This document shows positions 8,100-16,598 of a stretch of DNA of 64,000 nucleotides, one piece after another. The position numbers and the translations under genes are program-made. The stretch comes from Pontibacter ummariensis (GTDB lineage Bacteria > Bacteroidota > Bacteroidia > Cytophagales > Hymenobacteraceae). The DNA lies in contig NZ_FZOQ01000003.1 of NCBI RefSeq assembly GCF_900188175.1, positions 1-64,000 of the forward strand. The letters run 5' to 3'. The notes beneath the pieces were generated by a model that was not told where the DNA came from, did no database searches, and saw only the letters and a program-made list of their open reading frames with translations. Each line of letters begins with the position of its first letter. The first letter of the stretch is position 1.

Positions 8100-8780
8100 C
8101 TAGTCGCGACGGCCCATTAAAATAGATACATAATACAACAGGGTAGCCAAAGAGCCCAGCGCTGCAACCACATAGGTAAGGGCTGCCCACTTTAAGGCGT
8201 CTTTCGCCATGCCATGCTCCTGCGGCGTAACTACGCCACGATCACTGATCCAGGCCAACGCGCGCTTACTGGCATCAAACTCCACTGGCAGCGTTACAAA
8301 GCTGAAGATGGTTGTCAGGCCGAATAGCGCCACACCGATGGCAAGCGGCACGGGTGTAGTTTGTATCATCAGGATACCGATCAGGATAATCCACTGCATG
8401 TAACGGGAGGCAATGCTCAGCGCCGGTACCATGGCGGAGCGGAACTTCAGGAAGCTATAGGCCTTCGCGTGCTGCACAGCATGGCCGCATTCGTGTGCCG
8501 CTACGGCCGCCGCGGCAGCGCTTCTCGCCTCGTACACGTACTCACTCAGGTTAACCGTCTTGTCAGCCGGGTTGTAGTGGTCTGTTAAACGACCTGCCAC
8601 CGACATCACGCGCACATCCGTAATGCCATTGTCGTGCAGCATCATTTCAGCAATCTCCCGGCCACTTAGCCCGGAACTGATCGGAGTTTGGGAGTACTCT
8701 TTAAACTTGCTCTTTAAACGCCAACTAACCCCGGCGCTTATAAGCATGAAAACTATACCAATAAAATATATACCTAACAT
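8100..8780 (-). CDS. YugP-like zinc metallopeptidase
   Basis: The 226-aa integral membrane protein belongs to the neutral zinc metallopeptidase family typified by Bacillus YugP (Zn_peptidase_2). The zinc motif HECGH (96-100) is intact. There is an N-terminal transmembrane segment (1-18), a hydrophobic central pair (about 120-165) and a C-terminal one (about 198-220). Its substrate is unknown. It starts 4 bp after the rfaE2 stop and is the last gene of the panD-flippase-rfaE2 operon, ending at a terminator. Confidence 0.85.
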   Translation of the reverse strand: MLGIYFIGIVFMLISAGVSWRLKSKFKEYSQTPISSGLSGREIAEMMLHDNGITDVRVMSVAGRLTDHYNPADKTVNLSEYVYEARSAAAAAVAAHECGHAVQHAKAYSFLKFRSAMVPALSIASRYMQWIILIGILMIQTTPVPLAIGVALFGLTTIFSFVTLPVEFDASKRALAWISDRGVVTPQEHGMAKDALKWAALTYVVAALGSLATLLYYVSILMGRRD

Positions 8781-8784
8781 AGCT

Positions 8785-9285
8785 TTACTTTACTTGTGTT
8801 GTCTTTACTTGCTTCTCTATTTTCTTTACGATATTGGTGGTAGAATAACCGGTAACGAGTGGTACTGTTTTCACCTCTCCGCCCCGGGCCGTCACCACCT
8901 CGTGCCCGATAATCTGCTCGAGGGTATAATCATCGCCTTTTACCAGGACATCTGGTTGCACAGCTTTAATCAGTTCGAGCGGCGTATTATCATCGAAGAG
9001 CACTACTGCATCTATATACAAAAGAGATGCCACAACGCGCGCGCGTGACGTTTCGTCCTGAAGGGGTCTGCTTGGCCCTTTTATACGGCTGACAGAAGCG
9101 TCTGTATTCAAGCCTAAAACAAGCTTATCACCCAGTTGGCTGGCTTTTTCAAGGTAGTCTACATGACCAAGGTGCAGGATATCAAAGCAGCCATTGGTGA
9201 AAACGATTTTACAGCCCTGGCTGCGCCAGCTTTGCAGCTGCTCCTGTAAGGCTGGAAGGGTATAAATCTTATCTGTTGATCTCAT
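8785..9285 (-). CDS. rfaE2: D-glycero-beta-D-manno-heptose 1-phosphate adenylyltransferase
   Basis: The 166-aa nucleotidyltransferase corresponds to the C-terminal domain of HldE. It activates heptose-1-phosphate with ATP to ADP-heptose for the LPS inner core. The cytidylyltransferase-like signature FTNGCFDILHLGH (29-41) with the HxGH nucleotide site (38-41) and LVLGLNTDASV-like block are present. No RfaE1 kinase domain is attached, so that function must be elsewhere. It overlaps the flippase-like gene by 17 bp and is followed after 4 bp by the zinc peptidase gene. Confidence 0.88.
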   Translation of the reverse strand: MRSTDKIYTLPALQEQLQSWRSQGCKIVFTNGCFDILHLGHVDYLEKASQLGDKLVLGLNTDASVSRIKGPSRPLQDETSRARVVASLLYIDAVVLFDDNTPLELIKAVQPDVLVKGDDYTLEQIIGHEVVTARGGEVKTVPLVTGYSTTNIVKKIEKQVKTTQVK

Positions 9286-10315
9286 GGTGGGCTTTCGGGT
9301 TCATTTCGGCAGGCCGTGCCCCCACAGGGCGACGCTTCAGCATGCTTACCATAAAACTAATCACTCCCATCAGAACAACCAAAAGTGTTTGTGAGGTATG
9401 CGCCAGCAGGGCATAGGCCATGCCGCCTTCTTTAGGCACGCCATACAGCAACAGGGTAGCCTGCACCAACAAGTGATAAACGCCTATGCCTCCCTGTACC
9501 GGGGCCGCCATCCCCAGGGTTCCTACCACTAATACAGAGAGCGCAGCCCCCCAGGAGAGCCCGGCGGTAGCGGGCAGGGCGTAAAAGACAACAAGCGAGG
9601 AGCCATAGTACATCAGCCACACGAAGCCTGTATGCCCCCAAAACGCCACTTGGTTGTCTAGCTTTGTGATACTGAAAATACCCCGCAGCGTCCCTTTCAC
9701 AAACAAAACTACTTTTTGGAAATAGCTATTCTGTCGTAACAGGCTCAGATAGCGCAGAAACACTGCCAGTATGACAATACCAGAGCCCAGCAGTATCCAG
9801 AACAGCCAGTAGAAAGAAGTAAAGCTTTGCTCGAGACCTGCATACCTTTCCGAAAACAAATCGAGAAAGAAGCCCCGGATACGGTCGAACTCAACAAGGA
9901 AAGCAAGCGAGGTAACCACCCCAAGCATCAGCATGTCCACCATGCGCTCCGCAATGACAGTACCGAAGCCCGTGTTTACCGGTAAGCCGTCTGTGCGGCG
10001 GAGCATGCTGCAGCGCACTACCTCGCCCATGCGGGGCAGCACCAGGTTAGCCAGGTAGCCTACCATCATGGCGTTATAGGTATTCGTAAGGGTCGGGTGG
10101 TAACCCGTTGGCTTTATCTGCATCCGCCAACGTATGGCCCGGCTCCCATATGCCGAAGCCCCCATCAACACTGAGACCAACACCCATCCATAATCGGCGC
10201 TAAGAAACTCCGCCCACATTTTCTGAAAGTCCAGCTCCTTCAGCGCGTACCACATCAGAAAGACGGACACCCCCAGCAGCAGGACATACTTCAGAAATGA
10301 GAGCAGTTTACTCAT
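9269..10315 (-). CDS. LPG-synthase-TM/UPF0104 flippase-like membrane protein
   Basis: From the ATG at 10315 the product is 348 aa. A longer frame to 10384 would overlap panD, so the shorter start is preferred; it begins 11 bp after the panD stop. It has about seven to eight transmembrane helices and the family landmarks RAIRWR, NLVLPRMGEVVRC and APVQGGIGVYH. This is the membrane domain of MprF/AglD-type proteins without the aminoacyl-transferase half. Homologues are thought to flip or move lipid-linked molecules. Its place between panD and rfaE2 hints at an envelope-glycolipid role, but the substrate is unknown. Confidence 0.82.
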   Translation of the reverse strand: MSKLLSFLKYVLLLGVSVFLMWYALKELDFQKMWAEFLSADYGWVLVSVLMGASAYGSRAIRWRMQIKPTGYHPTLTNTYNAMMVGYLANLVLPRMGEVVRCSMLRRTDGLPVNTGFGTVIAERMVDMLMLGVVTSLAFLVEFDRIRGFFLDLFSERYAGLEQSFTSFYWLFWILLGSGIVILAVFLRYLSLLRQNSYFQKVVLFVKGTLRGIFSITKLDNQVAFWGHTGFVWLMYYGSSLVVFYALPATAGLSWGAALSVLVVGTLGMAAPVQGGIGVYHLLVQATLLLYGVPKEGGMAYALLAHTSQTLLVVLMGVISFMVSMLKRRPVGARPAEMNPKAHHEINR

Positions 10316-10325
10316 GAAGCAAAGG

Positions 10326-10673
10326 CTACACCAAGCGGTTGTGCTGGTCAGGGAAAACAAGCGTAGGGGTATGGCTCTTGGCATCTTCGAACTTAATGCT
10401 GCAGTAAGAGATTACGATCACCACATCGCCTACCTGCACTTTTCGGGCGGCCGGTCCATTCAAGCAAACAGTCCCCGTACCACGCTCGCCCTTGATCACA
10501 TAAGTTTCGAAGCGTTCTCCGTTGTTGATGTTAACAATCTGTACCTTCTCGTTTTCTACGATATTAGCCGCATCCATCAGGTCCTCATCTATGGTAATGC
10601 TACCCACATAGTGTAATTCGGCCTGTGTTACTTTACAACGGTGAATCTTGGATTTTAAAACCTCAATATACAT
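10326..10673 (-). CDS. panD: Aspartate 1-decarboxylase
   Basis: The 115-aa proenzyme decarboxylates L-aspartate to beta-alanine for pantothenate synthesis. The self-cleavage site Gly24-Ser25 in HYVGSITID, which generates the pyruvoyl group, is intact. The conserved NGERFETY and LNGPAAR blocks are also present. It is the first gene of a leftward operon and lies 95 bp from the 3' end of panC, the next step of the pathway. Confidence 0.95.
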   Translation of the reverse strand: MYIEVLKSKIHRCKVTQAELHYVGSITIDEDLMDAANIVENEKVQIVNINNGERFETYVIKGERGTGTVCLNGPAARKVQVGDVVIVISYCSIKFEDAKSHTPTLVFPDQHNRLV

Positions 10674-10768
10674 GATATACTTTTGTAATAGGGCGCAATT
10701 TAGATAATTGGCAGCATATTAACTACCAAAGCCCAAGCCTCCTGAGGGGCTGTTACAGGGCAAACAAT

Positions 10769-11623
10769 CTACGCTTCGTTTAAATTCACCAGCATGTTAT
10801 CAATCAGGCGCACAGGCCCCACAAAGGCTGCTATACACAAGGCTACTTCCTGTTCCCCCTCCAGTTTAGTCAGCGGCTGCAGACTGTCAGGGTTGGCGAT
10901 TTCGAAATACTCTAACTTTACCTGGTCTATGCCTTGCAGGTAAGCGGCTACGTTAGCTTTTATGTCGGCAACTTGTTCCTGCCCCAGCTGCTCTTTGGCG
11001 AGCTGCATTGCCTTATACAGGGAAGTAGCTACTCCGCGCTGCGTAGTATCCAAGCGCTTGTTTCGGGAGGACATCGCCAAGCCATCCGCCTCCCGGACAG
11101 TTGGGTAGCACACCAGTTCCAGGTCAAAGCTCAGGCCCTTTACCAACTGCCGCACAATGGCGACCTGCTGCAGGTCCTTTTGCCCGAAGTAGGCGCGATG
11201 CGGTTGCACGAAATGAAAGAGCTTGCTTACGATCGTGGCTACTCCGTTGAAATGGCCCGGGCGGTGCTCCCCTTCCATCACCTCCTCCAGCGCTCCGAAA
11301 CTAAAATGCAGCAGTGGCTGTTGTGGATATACTTCCTCTGCGTCCGGAGAAAACAGGTAATTACAGCCGGCTATTTCTAACAACTGGATATCCTGCTCTA
11401 AAGTGCGGGGGTAAAGCTTGTAATCGTCGGGATTATTGAACTGTGTGGGATTAACGAAAATGCTGCAGATCGTGATATCGTTTTCGGAGGCTGAGGCACG
11501 CAGCAGTTGCAGGTGCCCCTCGTGCAGTGCCCCCATGGTAGGCACAAAGCCGATACGCTTGCCGCTACAGCGCAGCGATTGCACTGTTTCCCGAATAACA
11601 TGAACCTGCTTTATAACTTCCAT
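10769..11623 (-). CDS. panC: Pantoate-beta-alanine ligase (pantothenate synthetase)
   Basis: The enzyme joins pantoate and beta-alanine using ATP. From ATG 11623 (MEVIKQVHVI) it is 284 aa, the usual family size; a start ten codons upstream would put the initiation codon closer to the -7 box and adds no homologous sequence. Motifs: PTMGALHEGH (28-37, HIGH-like ATP site), FVNPTQF (56-62), FGQKDLQQ and MSSRNKRL. The promoter box TACTTTTG (minus strand, 11661-11668) lies upstream. It is divergent from the starch-synthase-like gene, an arrangement frequent in Cytophagales. Confidence 0.95.
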   Translation of the reverse strand: MEVIKQVHVIRETVQSLRCSGKRIGFVPTMGALHEGHLQLLRASASENDITICSIFVNPTQFNNPDDYKLYPRTLEQDIQLLEIAGCNYLFSPDAEEVYPQQPLLHFSFGALEEVMEGEHRPGHFNGVATIVSKLFHFVQPHRAYFGQKDLQQVAIVRQLVKGLSFDLELVCYPTVREADGLAMSSRNKRLDTTQRGVATSLYKAMQLAKEQLGQEQVADIKANVAAYLQGIDQVKLEYFEIANPDSLQPLTKLEGEQEVALCIAAFVGPVRLIDNMLVNLNEA

Positions 11624-11660
11624 GTCGGTTGTTTTAGTGTTTTGATGATGCAAAAGCCGG

Positions 11661-11716
11661 CAAAAGTAAGTTATAGCGCATAAAATTGAAAATTAGAATA
11701 AAAATTACTAATTTTG
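11661..11716. promoter_or_regulatory. Divergent promoters of panC and the starch-synthase-like gene
   Basis: On the minus strand, TACTTTTG (11661-11668) is the -7 box for panC. On the plus strand, TTG (11686-11688), a 20-nt spacer and TAATTTTG (11709-11716) form a promoter for the gene starting at 11760. The spacers overlap, so the two genes share a compact regulatory region. Confidence 0.65.
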
Positions 11717-11759
11717 CACGTCCCATTACTGTTGCTTATTAAATTTTAACTACATACCC

Positions 11760-12587
11760 ATGTCAAAATTGCGAATCTTATACGCCGCCACCGAGATCAA
11801 TCCTTTCTTGCAAACCACAAAAGTAGCAGAGTTTTTGCAAACCCTGCCACAAGGGATGCAAGAGCGAGGAATGGAGATCCGGATTTTTGTTCCCAGGTTC
11901 GGCCTGATCAATGAGCGCAAAAACCGTTTGCATGAGGTGGTACGCCTTTCGGGCATCAACATCGCCGTTGGCGACGATGAGAAACCTCTTGTGATAAAAG
12001 TGGCTTCCATCCCGAACGCCAAGTTACAGGTATATTTTATTGACAACGAAGACTATTTCCACAGAAAGTCTGTTTTCGTCGACAAGAACAACAAATTTCA
12101 CCAGGATAACGACGAGCGCGCTATCTTCTTCTGTAAAGGAGTGATTGAAACCGTGAAGAAACTGGGCTGGGCTCCGGACATTGTACATTGCAACGACTGG
12201 ATGACAGGCCTAATTCCAATGTATCTGAAGACGACTTACAAGAAGGACCCGATCTTTAAAGACGCTAAGTCCATGTTCACGGTGTATAACCATAACTATA
12301 CACATAAATTCAGCAAGGACCTGCTAGAGAAAGTGAAAATGCTGGACATTGAGGACGAGATGCTGAAACACCTGGAGTCTGCCGACTGCGATGGCTTCAT
12401 TAAATGTGGCATGGAGTATGCTGATGCTGTTATTAAGACGAACGAGAATTTCGGCGACAGCATAAACGCTTTGTTTAATGATTACATGAAAACAAAGAGC
12501 ATTAGCACAGTAGGCGCTGATGACGCCTTGGTAGATAATTACTACAACTTGTACAACGAACTCTGCGGGTCATCAGCAGTAGCTTAG
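11760..12587 (+). CDS. Starch/glycogen-synthase N-domain-like protein, lacking GT domain
   Basis: The 275-aa product resembles only the N-terminal Rossmann domain of glycogen synthase (GT5): RILYAATEINPF start, EIRIFVPRFG, HCNDWMTGLIPMYLK (equivalent to the HxHDW block) and VYNHNYTHKF. Normal enzymes are about 470-500 aa with a second GT1 domain, missing here. The ADP-glucose motif K-x-G-G-L is also missing: the equivalent position reads QTTKVAEFL, without the two glycines. A regulatory or structural role is therefore more likely than glucosyl transfer. Similar short proteins next to panC occur in Cytophagales. Confidence 0.7.
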   Translation: MSKLRILYAATEINPFLQTTKVAEFLQTLPQGMQERGMEIRIFVPRFGLINERKNRLHEVVRLSGINIAVGDDEKPLVIKVASIPNAKLQVYFIDNEDYFHRKSVFVDKNNKFHQDNDERAIFFCKGVIETVKKLGWAPDIVHCNDWMTGLIPMYLKTTYKKDPIFKDAKSMFTVYNHNYTHKFSKDLLEKVKMLDIEDEMLKHLESADCDGFIKCGMEYADAVIKTNENFGDSINALFNDYMKTKSISTVGADDALVDNYYNLYNELCGSSAVA

Positions 12588-12660
12588 TAGAACAAGTTTC
12601 TGTTCAAAGTACTAGTGGCCAAACTACTGTTTTAGGATAGAAAGCATTTCATGCTAGTTG

Positions 12661-12710
12661 CAAAAGCTGCCGTTCACAACCAGGATAACTGGTTTGAGCG
12701 GCAGCTTTTG
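12661..12710 (+). terminator. Hairpin terminator after starch-synthase-like gene
   Basis: A perfect 12-bp stem CAAAAGCTGCCG/CGGCAGCTTTTG encloses a second small stem (AACCAG/CTGGTT). The T-run is weak, but the position 70 bp after the stop fits termination. Confidence 0.65.
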
Positions 12711-12840
12711 CTGTTAAAGATACTTTACCCGAATAAATTCACATTGGGAAGTGTAAATAAATTCACCTTAACTCCGTACCATCAGAAAGATGGACTGAGT
12801 CGTTAATTATCACCTATATATATTATAATCTATAAACAAG

Positions 12841-12848
12841 TACCTTTG
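12841..12848 (+). promoter_or_regulatory. -7 promoter box of glmS
   Basis: A perfect TACCTTTG lies 31 bp ahead of the glmS start codon, behind an AT-rich upstream stretch without a clear TTG element. No glmS ribozyme-like structure is evident in the short leader. Confidence 0.6.
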
Positions 12849-12879
12849 CGGTACTTACTTATTTTACTATAAAGAAATT

Positions 12880-14715
12880 ATGTGTGGAATTGTTGCATAT
12901 GTAGGGCACAGAGAAGCTTGCCCGGTTATTATTAAAGGCCTGAAAAGGCTTGAGTACAGGGGGTACGACAGCGCAGGTATAGCTTTGATGAATGGTTCTT
13001 TGAACGTATATAAGAAAAAAGGAAAGGTAGCAGACTTGGAAGCTGCCCTTGCTGATGTAGATACGCATGGCAACATTGGCATAGGACATACCCGTTGGGC
13101 CACGCATGGGGAGCCGAACGATGTTAATGCACACCCACATTACTCTACGTCCAGAAACATTGCCATTATCCACAATGGTATTATTGAGAACTACGCTTCC
13201 TTAAAGCAACTGCTCATCCAGAAAGGACACACCTTTCAGTCAGAGACGGATTCGGAGGTATTCATTAACCTGATCGAAGACATCCGGGTTAACAATAACT
13301 GCTCATTGCCAGAGGCAGTTCGTTTGGCGATGCACGAAGTAGTAGGCGCTTATGCTATTGTCGTACTCTCTAAAGACACACCCAACCAATTGATCGCAGC
13401 CCGTAAAGGCAGCCCGCTAGTGGTTGGCATCGGCAAAGGAGAATTCTTCCTTGCTTCGGATGCTACGCCGATTATAGAGTATACCAACGAAGTAGTGTAC
13501 CTGAACGATTACGAACTGGCGGTTATCCATGACGGGCAGTTAGATATTCGCACCAAAGAGGACGTGAAAAAGACCCCGTACGTGCAAACACTGGAGATGG
13601 CGCTGGAGTCTATAGAGAAGGGCGGCTATGAGCACTTCATGCTAAAAGAGATCTTTGAGCAGCCTAAGTCTATCCTGGACAGCATGCGCGGACGCATGAT
13701 TGCCGAGAATGACCATTTAATGATGGCTGGCGTACGGGAGTTTGAGAACAAGTTCCAGAACGCTGACCGTATCATCATCGTGGCCTGTGGCACTTCCTGG
13801 CATGCTGGTCTGGTAGCAGAGTACCTGTTCGAGGATTTAGCCCGTATCCCGGTGGAGGTAGAGTATGCGTCAGAATTCCGCTACCGTAACCCAATTATTA
13901 CAGAGAAAGACATTGTGATTGCCATTTCACAATCTGGTGAAACAGCAGACACACTGGCTGCTCTTGAGTTAGCGAAATCGAAAGGCGCAACTATTTTTGG
14001 TGTCTGTAATGTAGTGGGCTCTTCTATTGCCCGTGCTACTGACGCAGGTGCTTATACACATGCTGGCCCTGAAATCGGGGTAGCCAGCACAAAGGCTTTC
14101 ACAGCGCAAGTAACCGTACTTACGCTAATTGCCATGATCATTGGCAAAAAGCGCGGCACCTTGGAAACCACGAAGCTACGCCAGTTGATTGCAGAGATGG
14201 AAAGCATCCCGAGCAAAGTAGAAAAGGCGCTACAACTGAATGAACAGATTATAGGCATTTCTGAAGTCTATAAAGACGCAACAAATTTCCTTTACCTGGG
14301 TCGCGGCTACAACTTCCCGGTTGCCTTGGAGGGCGCCCTTAAACTGAAGGAGATTTCTTATATACACGCTGAGGGCTATCCTGCGGCAGAGATGAAGCAC
14401 GGCCCGATTGCCCTGATCGATGAGCAAATGCCGGTAGTGGTGATCGCGACCAAAGACAGCTCTTATGAGAAAATCGTATCGAATGTACAGGAGGTGCGTG
14501 CCCGTAAGGGTAAAGTAATCGCGGTTGTTACGGAAGGAGACACAACAATTCCTGCCATGGCTGATCATGTGATCGAGATACCAGAGACAAGCGAGCACCT
14601 GGTGCCACTGCTGTCGGTTATCCCGCTGCAGTTACTGTCTTACCACATTGCTGTAATGCGCGGCTGTAACGTAGACCAGCCACGTAACCTGGCGAAGTCT
14701 GTGACAGTAGAATAA
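12880..14715 (+). CDS. glmS: Glutamine-fructose-6-phosphate aminotransferase (isomerizing)
   Basis: The 611-aa enzyme makes glucosamine-6-phosphate for peptidoglycan and LPS. The N-terminal class II glutaminase starts MCGIVAYVGHR, so Cys2 becomes the catalytic N-terminal residue after Met removal, followed by GYDSAG and HTRWATHG. Two SIS sugar-isomerase domains follow (about 285-430 and 455-600) with ACGTSWHAG, SQSGETADT and the C-terminal NLAKSVTVE. It is full length and stands alone between a promoter and a terminator. Confidence 0.97.
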   Translation: MCGIVAYVGHREACPVIIKGLKRLEYRGYDSAGIALMNGSLNVYKKKGKVADLEAALADVDTHGNIGIGHTRWATHGEPNDVNAHPHYSTSRNIAIIHNGIIENYASLKQLLIQKGHTFQSETDSEVFINLIEDIRVNNNCSLPEAVRLAMHEVVGAYAIVVLSKDTPNQLIAARKGSPLVVGIGKGEFFLASDATPIIEYTNEVVYLNDYELAVIHDGQLDIRTKEDVKKTPYVQTLEMALESIEKGGYEHFMLKEIFEQPKSILDSMRGRMIAENDHLMMAGVREFENKFQNADRIIIVACGTSWHAGLVAEYLFEDLARIPVEVEYASEFRYRNPIITEKDIVIAISQSGETADTLAALELAKSKGATIFGVCNVVGSSIARATDAGAYTHAGPEIGVASTKAFTAQVTVLTLIAMIIGKKRGTLETTKLRQLIAEMESIPSKVEKALQLNEQIIGISEVYKDATNFLYLGRGYNFPVALEGALKLKEISYIHAEGYPAAEMKHGPIALIDEQMPVVVIATKDSSYEKIVSNVQEVRARKGKVIAVVTEGDTTIPAMADHVIEIPETSEHLVPLLSVIPLQLLSYHIAVMRGCNVDQPRNLAKSVTVE

Positions 14716-14737
14716 AGAATTACTTAGAAACTGATAG

Positions 14738-14766
14738 AAAGGGAGCCTTGTTAGGTTCCCTTTTTT
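14738..14766 (+). terminator. Rho-independent terminator of glmS
   Basis: The stem AAAGGGAGCC/GGTTCCCTTT (one G-T pair) with a 6-nt loop is followed by a T-run, 23 bp after the glmS stop. Confidence 0.8.
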
Positions 14767-14901
14767 GCTTAGGATTTAGCACCTAAGGGAAGATACGGAT
14801 GCTTCCATGTCGTTTTGATGAAAAGTCATTTGCCCCTGACAGAACAAGCCAGCCTCGGTTTCTGTACCTTTGAATGTAAACACTAATCCAACTTATTCAC
14901 T

Positions 14902-15282
14902 ATGGCACATACCATTATTAATTCCCCGAATGCCCCTGCCCCTATCGGCCCTTACAGCCAGGCCACCATGGCTAACGGCGTGTTGTATGTTTCTGGTCAG
15001 ATAGCATTTGATCCCCAAAGCGGAGACCTGGTAAATGACAGTATCGAGAACGAAACGCATCAGGTGATGAAGAACCTGCAGGCAATTCTGCAAGAGGCGG
15101 GAATGGACTTTGGGAATGTTCTGAAGTGCACCATCTTCGTGAAAGACCTCAATAACTTCGGTCGCATAAACGAAACATACGGCAGCTATTTTAACAGTAA
15201 TCCACCTGCCCGCGAAACGGTAGAGGTTAGCCGTCTCCCAAAAGACGTAAACGTAGAGATTTCTTGTATCGCTGCCAAATAA
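14902..15282 (+). CDS. ridA: RidA family enamine/imine deaminase
   Basis: The 126-aa YjgF/YER057c/UK114 protein hydrolyses reactive 2-aminoacrylate-type intermediates from PLP enzymes. Motifs are APAPIGPYSQA (11-21), YVSGQIA (29-35) and the C-terminal PPARETVEVSRLP, with Arg104 matching the substrate-carboxylate-binding arginine. This supports a catalytically competent RidA subgroup member. A TACCTTTG box lies at 14865-14872, giving a short leader. Confidence 0.92.
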   Translation: MAHTIINSPNAPAPIGPYSQATMANGVLYVSGQIAFDPQSGDLVNDSIENETHQVMKNLQAILQEAGMDFGNVLKCTIFVKDLNNFGRINETYGSYFNSNPPARETVEVSRLPKDVNVEISCIAAK

Positions 15283-15296
15283 CCTTTACATGATGA

Positions 15297-15334
15297 AGGA
15301 ACAAAGGCAGCCCTTATTTTCTGTCTTTGTTCCT
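15297..15334 (+). terminator. Terminator after ridA
   Basis: A 14-bp stem (AGGAACAAAGGCAG pairing with CTGTCTTTGTTCCT, one G-T pair) and 10-nt loop lies 15 bp after the stop, followed by T-rich sequence. Confidence 0.6.
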
Positions 15335-15393
15335 TTGTCTCTCTTTATCCCCCTTTAGCAGGTATGGGCAGGGTAAAAGATCCCTTACTAGGT

Positions 15394-16416
15394 TTAGATG
15401 TTTGCTCCTTTTGTTGCTTCCCCCTCATCGCCCTCTTTTACCTCTTCCCCTTCTATATTACCATACACTTCGCGCTCGTGCTTGCCGGGTTCTGCGTTCA
15501 CTGCCGAGTTGCCTACCTCTACCTCCTGCCGTATTACGCGCACGGCATAGTCCGAAGGGTAAATATTGTAGCCGTATTTGCGGGAGTACACAAAGGTAAA
15601 AACAGCCCCAAAGAAGATGATCTGGGAAGTAAAGAACACCCAGGTCAGAATTACCACCACAGAGCCGGCAGCCCCATAGACCGAGCCAACATCGTTTTTG
15701 CCAAGATAGAAGCCAATCAGCCCCCGGAACAGCACAAACAGCAGTGAGGTCACGAAGGCGCCAATACTCACGTCCCGCCATCGTATCTTCGCATCGGGTA
15801 AGAACTTGTAAATGCAGGCAAACAGAAAGGACATGAGTAGAAAGGCCGACAGGAAGTTAGCGGCATGCAATACATAAATTACCCAACCGGAAAAGCGCGC
15901 CGTCAGGAAGTCTCCTATGGCTACTAAAAGCGTGTTGGCGAGCAAGGAGAGGAGAAGTACGATGGCTACTGCCAGGATCATCCCGAAGGAGAGGATTCTG
16001 TCCAGCAGCAGCTTCAGATAGCCCCGCTTGGGCACCGGCTTTACGTACCAGATATCGTTCAAAGAATTCTGCAGTGAGATAAAAACGCCCGTGGCTGCCA
16101 CAAACAGGGCAATGGCACCCACCAGGGCCGCCCAGCTCAGGTCGCTGAACTCGTTCACATTCTCCACCATCTTCTGCACAGCATAGGCCCCTTCCGTCCC
16201 GATTAGCTCCTTGATGCGGTAATAAATCTCCCCAGACACAGCCTGCTTTCCGAAGAAGTAGCCAGCAGCGCTGATGATGATAATCAGCATGGGGGGTAGC
16301 GAGAAAATGGTATAGTACGCCAGGGCTGCTCCCTTCTGAAAGGAGTTGTTATCAATAAACTCAAGAGTAGTCTCTTTTAATAAGCACCAGGCTATCCATA
16401 GTCGCTTTCGTACCAT
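15394..16416 (-). CDS. YihY/BrkB family membrane protein
   Basis: The 340-aa product is a six-helix membrane protein of the YihY (formerly 'ribonuclease BN'/BrkB) family. It has the N-terminal KGAALAYYTIFSLPP signature (about 28-42), the ATGVFISLQNSLNDIW segment and the VTWVFFTSQI-like FGAVF helix near 275-290. The last 50 residues are a hydrophilic acidic tail. The old RNase BN assignment for this family is known to be wrong; the true role is undefined. It is divergent from gltX, sharing a 180-bp intergenic region. Confidence 0.85.
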   Translation of the reverse strand: MVRKRLWIAWCLLKETTLEFIDNNSFQKGAALAYYTIFSLPPMLIIIISAAGYFFGKQAVSGEIYYRIKELIGTEGAYAVQKMVENVNEFSDLSWAALVGAIALFVAATGVFISLQNSLNDIWYVKPVPKRGYLKLLLDRILSFGMILAVAIVLLLSLLANTLLVAIGDFLTARFSGWVIYVLHAANFLSAFLLMSFLFACIYKFLPDAKIRWRDVSIGAFVTSLLFVLFRGLIGFYLGKNDVGSVYGAAGSVVVILTWVFFTSQIIFFGAVFTFVYSRKYGYNIYPSDYAVRVIRQEVEVGNSAVNAEPGKHEREVYGNIEGEEVKEGDEGEATKGANI

Positions 16417-16555
16417 TGCGAGCAGCTTTCATTCTATTTAGCAGATACGGAAATATCTGATTATGTTTATAATAAGCTAACCAACAGCGCCTTTGCTTGT
16501 TTTAAGCCTTCCGGGCTTAAAGGAGGTAGGTCTTACCGATACAAACTTTATTTCG

Positions 16556-16563
16556 TACCTTTG
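16556..16563 (+). promoter_or_regulatory. -7 promoter box of gltX
   Basis: A perfect TACCTTTG is placed so that transcription would start near 16568-16570. This excludes the in-frame GTG at 16563 as the gltX start and supports ATG 16599. Confidence 0.6.
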
Positions 16564-16598
16564 TGCCGAATTTGACAGATCTGAATCAGACTTTATAC

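Noticed and set aside
12588-12879. Possible glmS ribozyme or other riboswitch ahead of glmS
   Set aside because: The region contains only the upstream gene's terminator and a promoter box; the leader after the box is about 25 nt, too short for a ribozyme.
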